Source of the DNA: DATCVR01 sp036566745
GTDB lineage: Bacteria > Actinomycetota > Actinomycetes > Jiangellales > Jiangellaceae
Length of the DNA: 13,049 bases
Assembly: GCA_036566745.1 (NCBI GenBank)
Contig: DATCVR010000364.1
Coordinates: forward strand, 1-13,049
Direction of reading: 5' to 3'
Below the pieces are notes generated by a model. The model was not told the DNA's origin and did no database searches. It saw only the letters and a program-made list of their open reading frames with translations. Every line of letters starts with the position of its first letter. Position 1 is the first letter of the stretch. Of the stretch, positions 12,778-13,049 are shown in pieces. The translations under genes were made by a program, and so were the position numbers.

Positions 12778-13049
12778 ATGACCAGGCAGAGATCATTCAA
12801 GCGGCTCGTCCGGGCGCGGATGGCCAAGACCGGCGAGAGTTACGCCGCGGCGCGTTCGACGCTGCTGGGTGCCCAGGTGACGCGGGCTGCCGAGCAGCCG
12901 GTCCTGATCACCTCGGACGACGCGATCCGGGAGCGGACCGGGCGCGGCTGGGAAGAGTGGTTCGACGCGCTCGACGAGTGGGGCGCCGCCGAACGATCGC
13001 ACCGCGACATCGCCCGCTGGGTGGCCGAGCAGCTGGGCATCGTGCCGCT
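12778..13049 (+). CDS. DUF4287-type protein, 3' part cut by window edge
   Basis: The frame runs open from the ATG at 12778 to the window end, 90 full codons. GGGAGGA lies seven bases upstream (12764-12770). It begins MTRQRSFKRLVRARMAKTGE followed by SYAAARSTLL, a basic helical segment. Later TGRGWEEWFDALDEWGA and RSHRDIARWVAEQLG give the TGRxWxEWFxLLDxWGA pattern of DUF4287 proteins, often found in actinobacterial proteins with a C-terminal AHSA1/SRPBCC or similar domain. Function unknown. Expression probably depends on the long structured leader. Confidence 0.82.
   Translation, partial: MTRQRSFKRLVRARMAKTGESYAAARSTLLGAQVTRAAEQPVLITSDDAIRERTGRGWEEWFDALDEWGAAERSHRDIARWVAEQLGIVP

Overview
The window is high-GC, densely coded DNA with GTG starts, strong purine-rich ribosome binding sites and TAnnnT-type -10 elements. 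It looks like a chromosomal segment of an Actinomycetota bacterium. The left part reproduces the order known from Mycobacterium tuberculosis Rv1822-Rv1827 (pgsA2, DUF881, DUF1290, DUF881, gcvH, garA/FHA), which supports the phylum. An Acidimicrobiia-like origin is plausible, but the sequence alone does not prove it. I saw no rRNA, tRNA, insertion sequence, integrase or CRISPR array.

Left block (1-3279, minus strand): a CDP-alcohol phosphatidyltransferase, two membrane-anchored coiled-coil DUF881 proteins flanking a small Sbp/DUF1290 membrane protein, then GcvH, then the first 13 codons of a zinc-ribbon protein that is probably the FHA gene expected here. The genes from DUF881 to DUF881 overlap by a few bases, so they are probably translationally coupled.

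Centre (3413-7747, plus strand): a nitrilase-superfamily amidohydrolase ending in a hairpin. Next comes a tightly overlapping three-gene operon: an 84-residue protein resembling only the C-terminal dimerisation domain of glutamyl-tRNA reductase, a four-helix DUF6220-like membrane protein, and a Tat/lipoprotein-exported multicopper oxidase with all four copper motifs. A short-chain dehydrogenase-like protein lacking the YxxxK active site follows under its own control region.

Right block: a minus-strand glyoxalase-like VOC protein and a DUF3558-like lipoprotein; a plus-strand protein joining a YkgJ-like cysteine cluster to pentapeptide repeats; and an orphan TrpA-like protein that keeps the catalytic Glu49 and Asp60 but has no trpB beside it and has its own good promoter. 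Then come a minus-strand pair of classical SDR and SAM hydroxide adenosyltransferase (DUF62), and, divergent from them, a DUF4287-type gene cut by the right edge and preceded by a long structured leader.

The best candidates for undescribed biology are the GluTR-domain/DUF6220/multicopper-oxidase operon (4530-6849), the orphan TrpA with its repeat-containing promoter (9915-10824), and the structured leader at 12618-12777.
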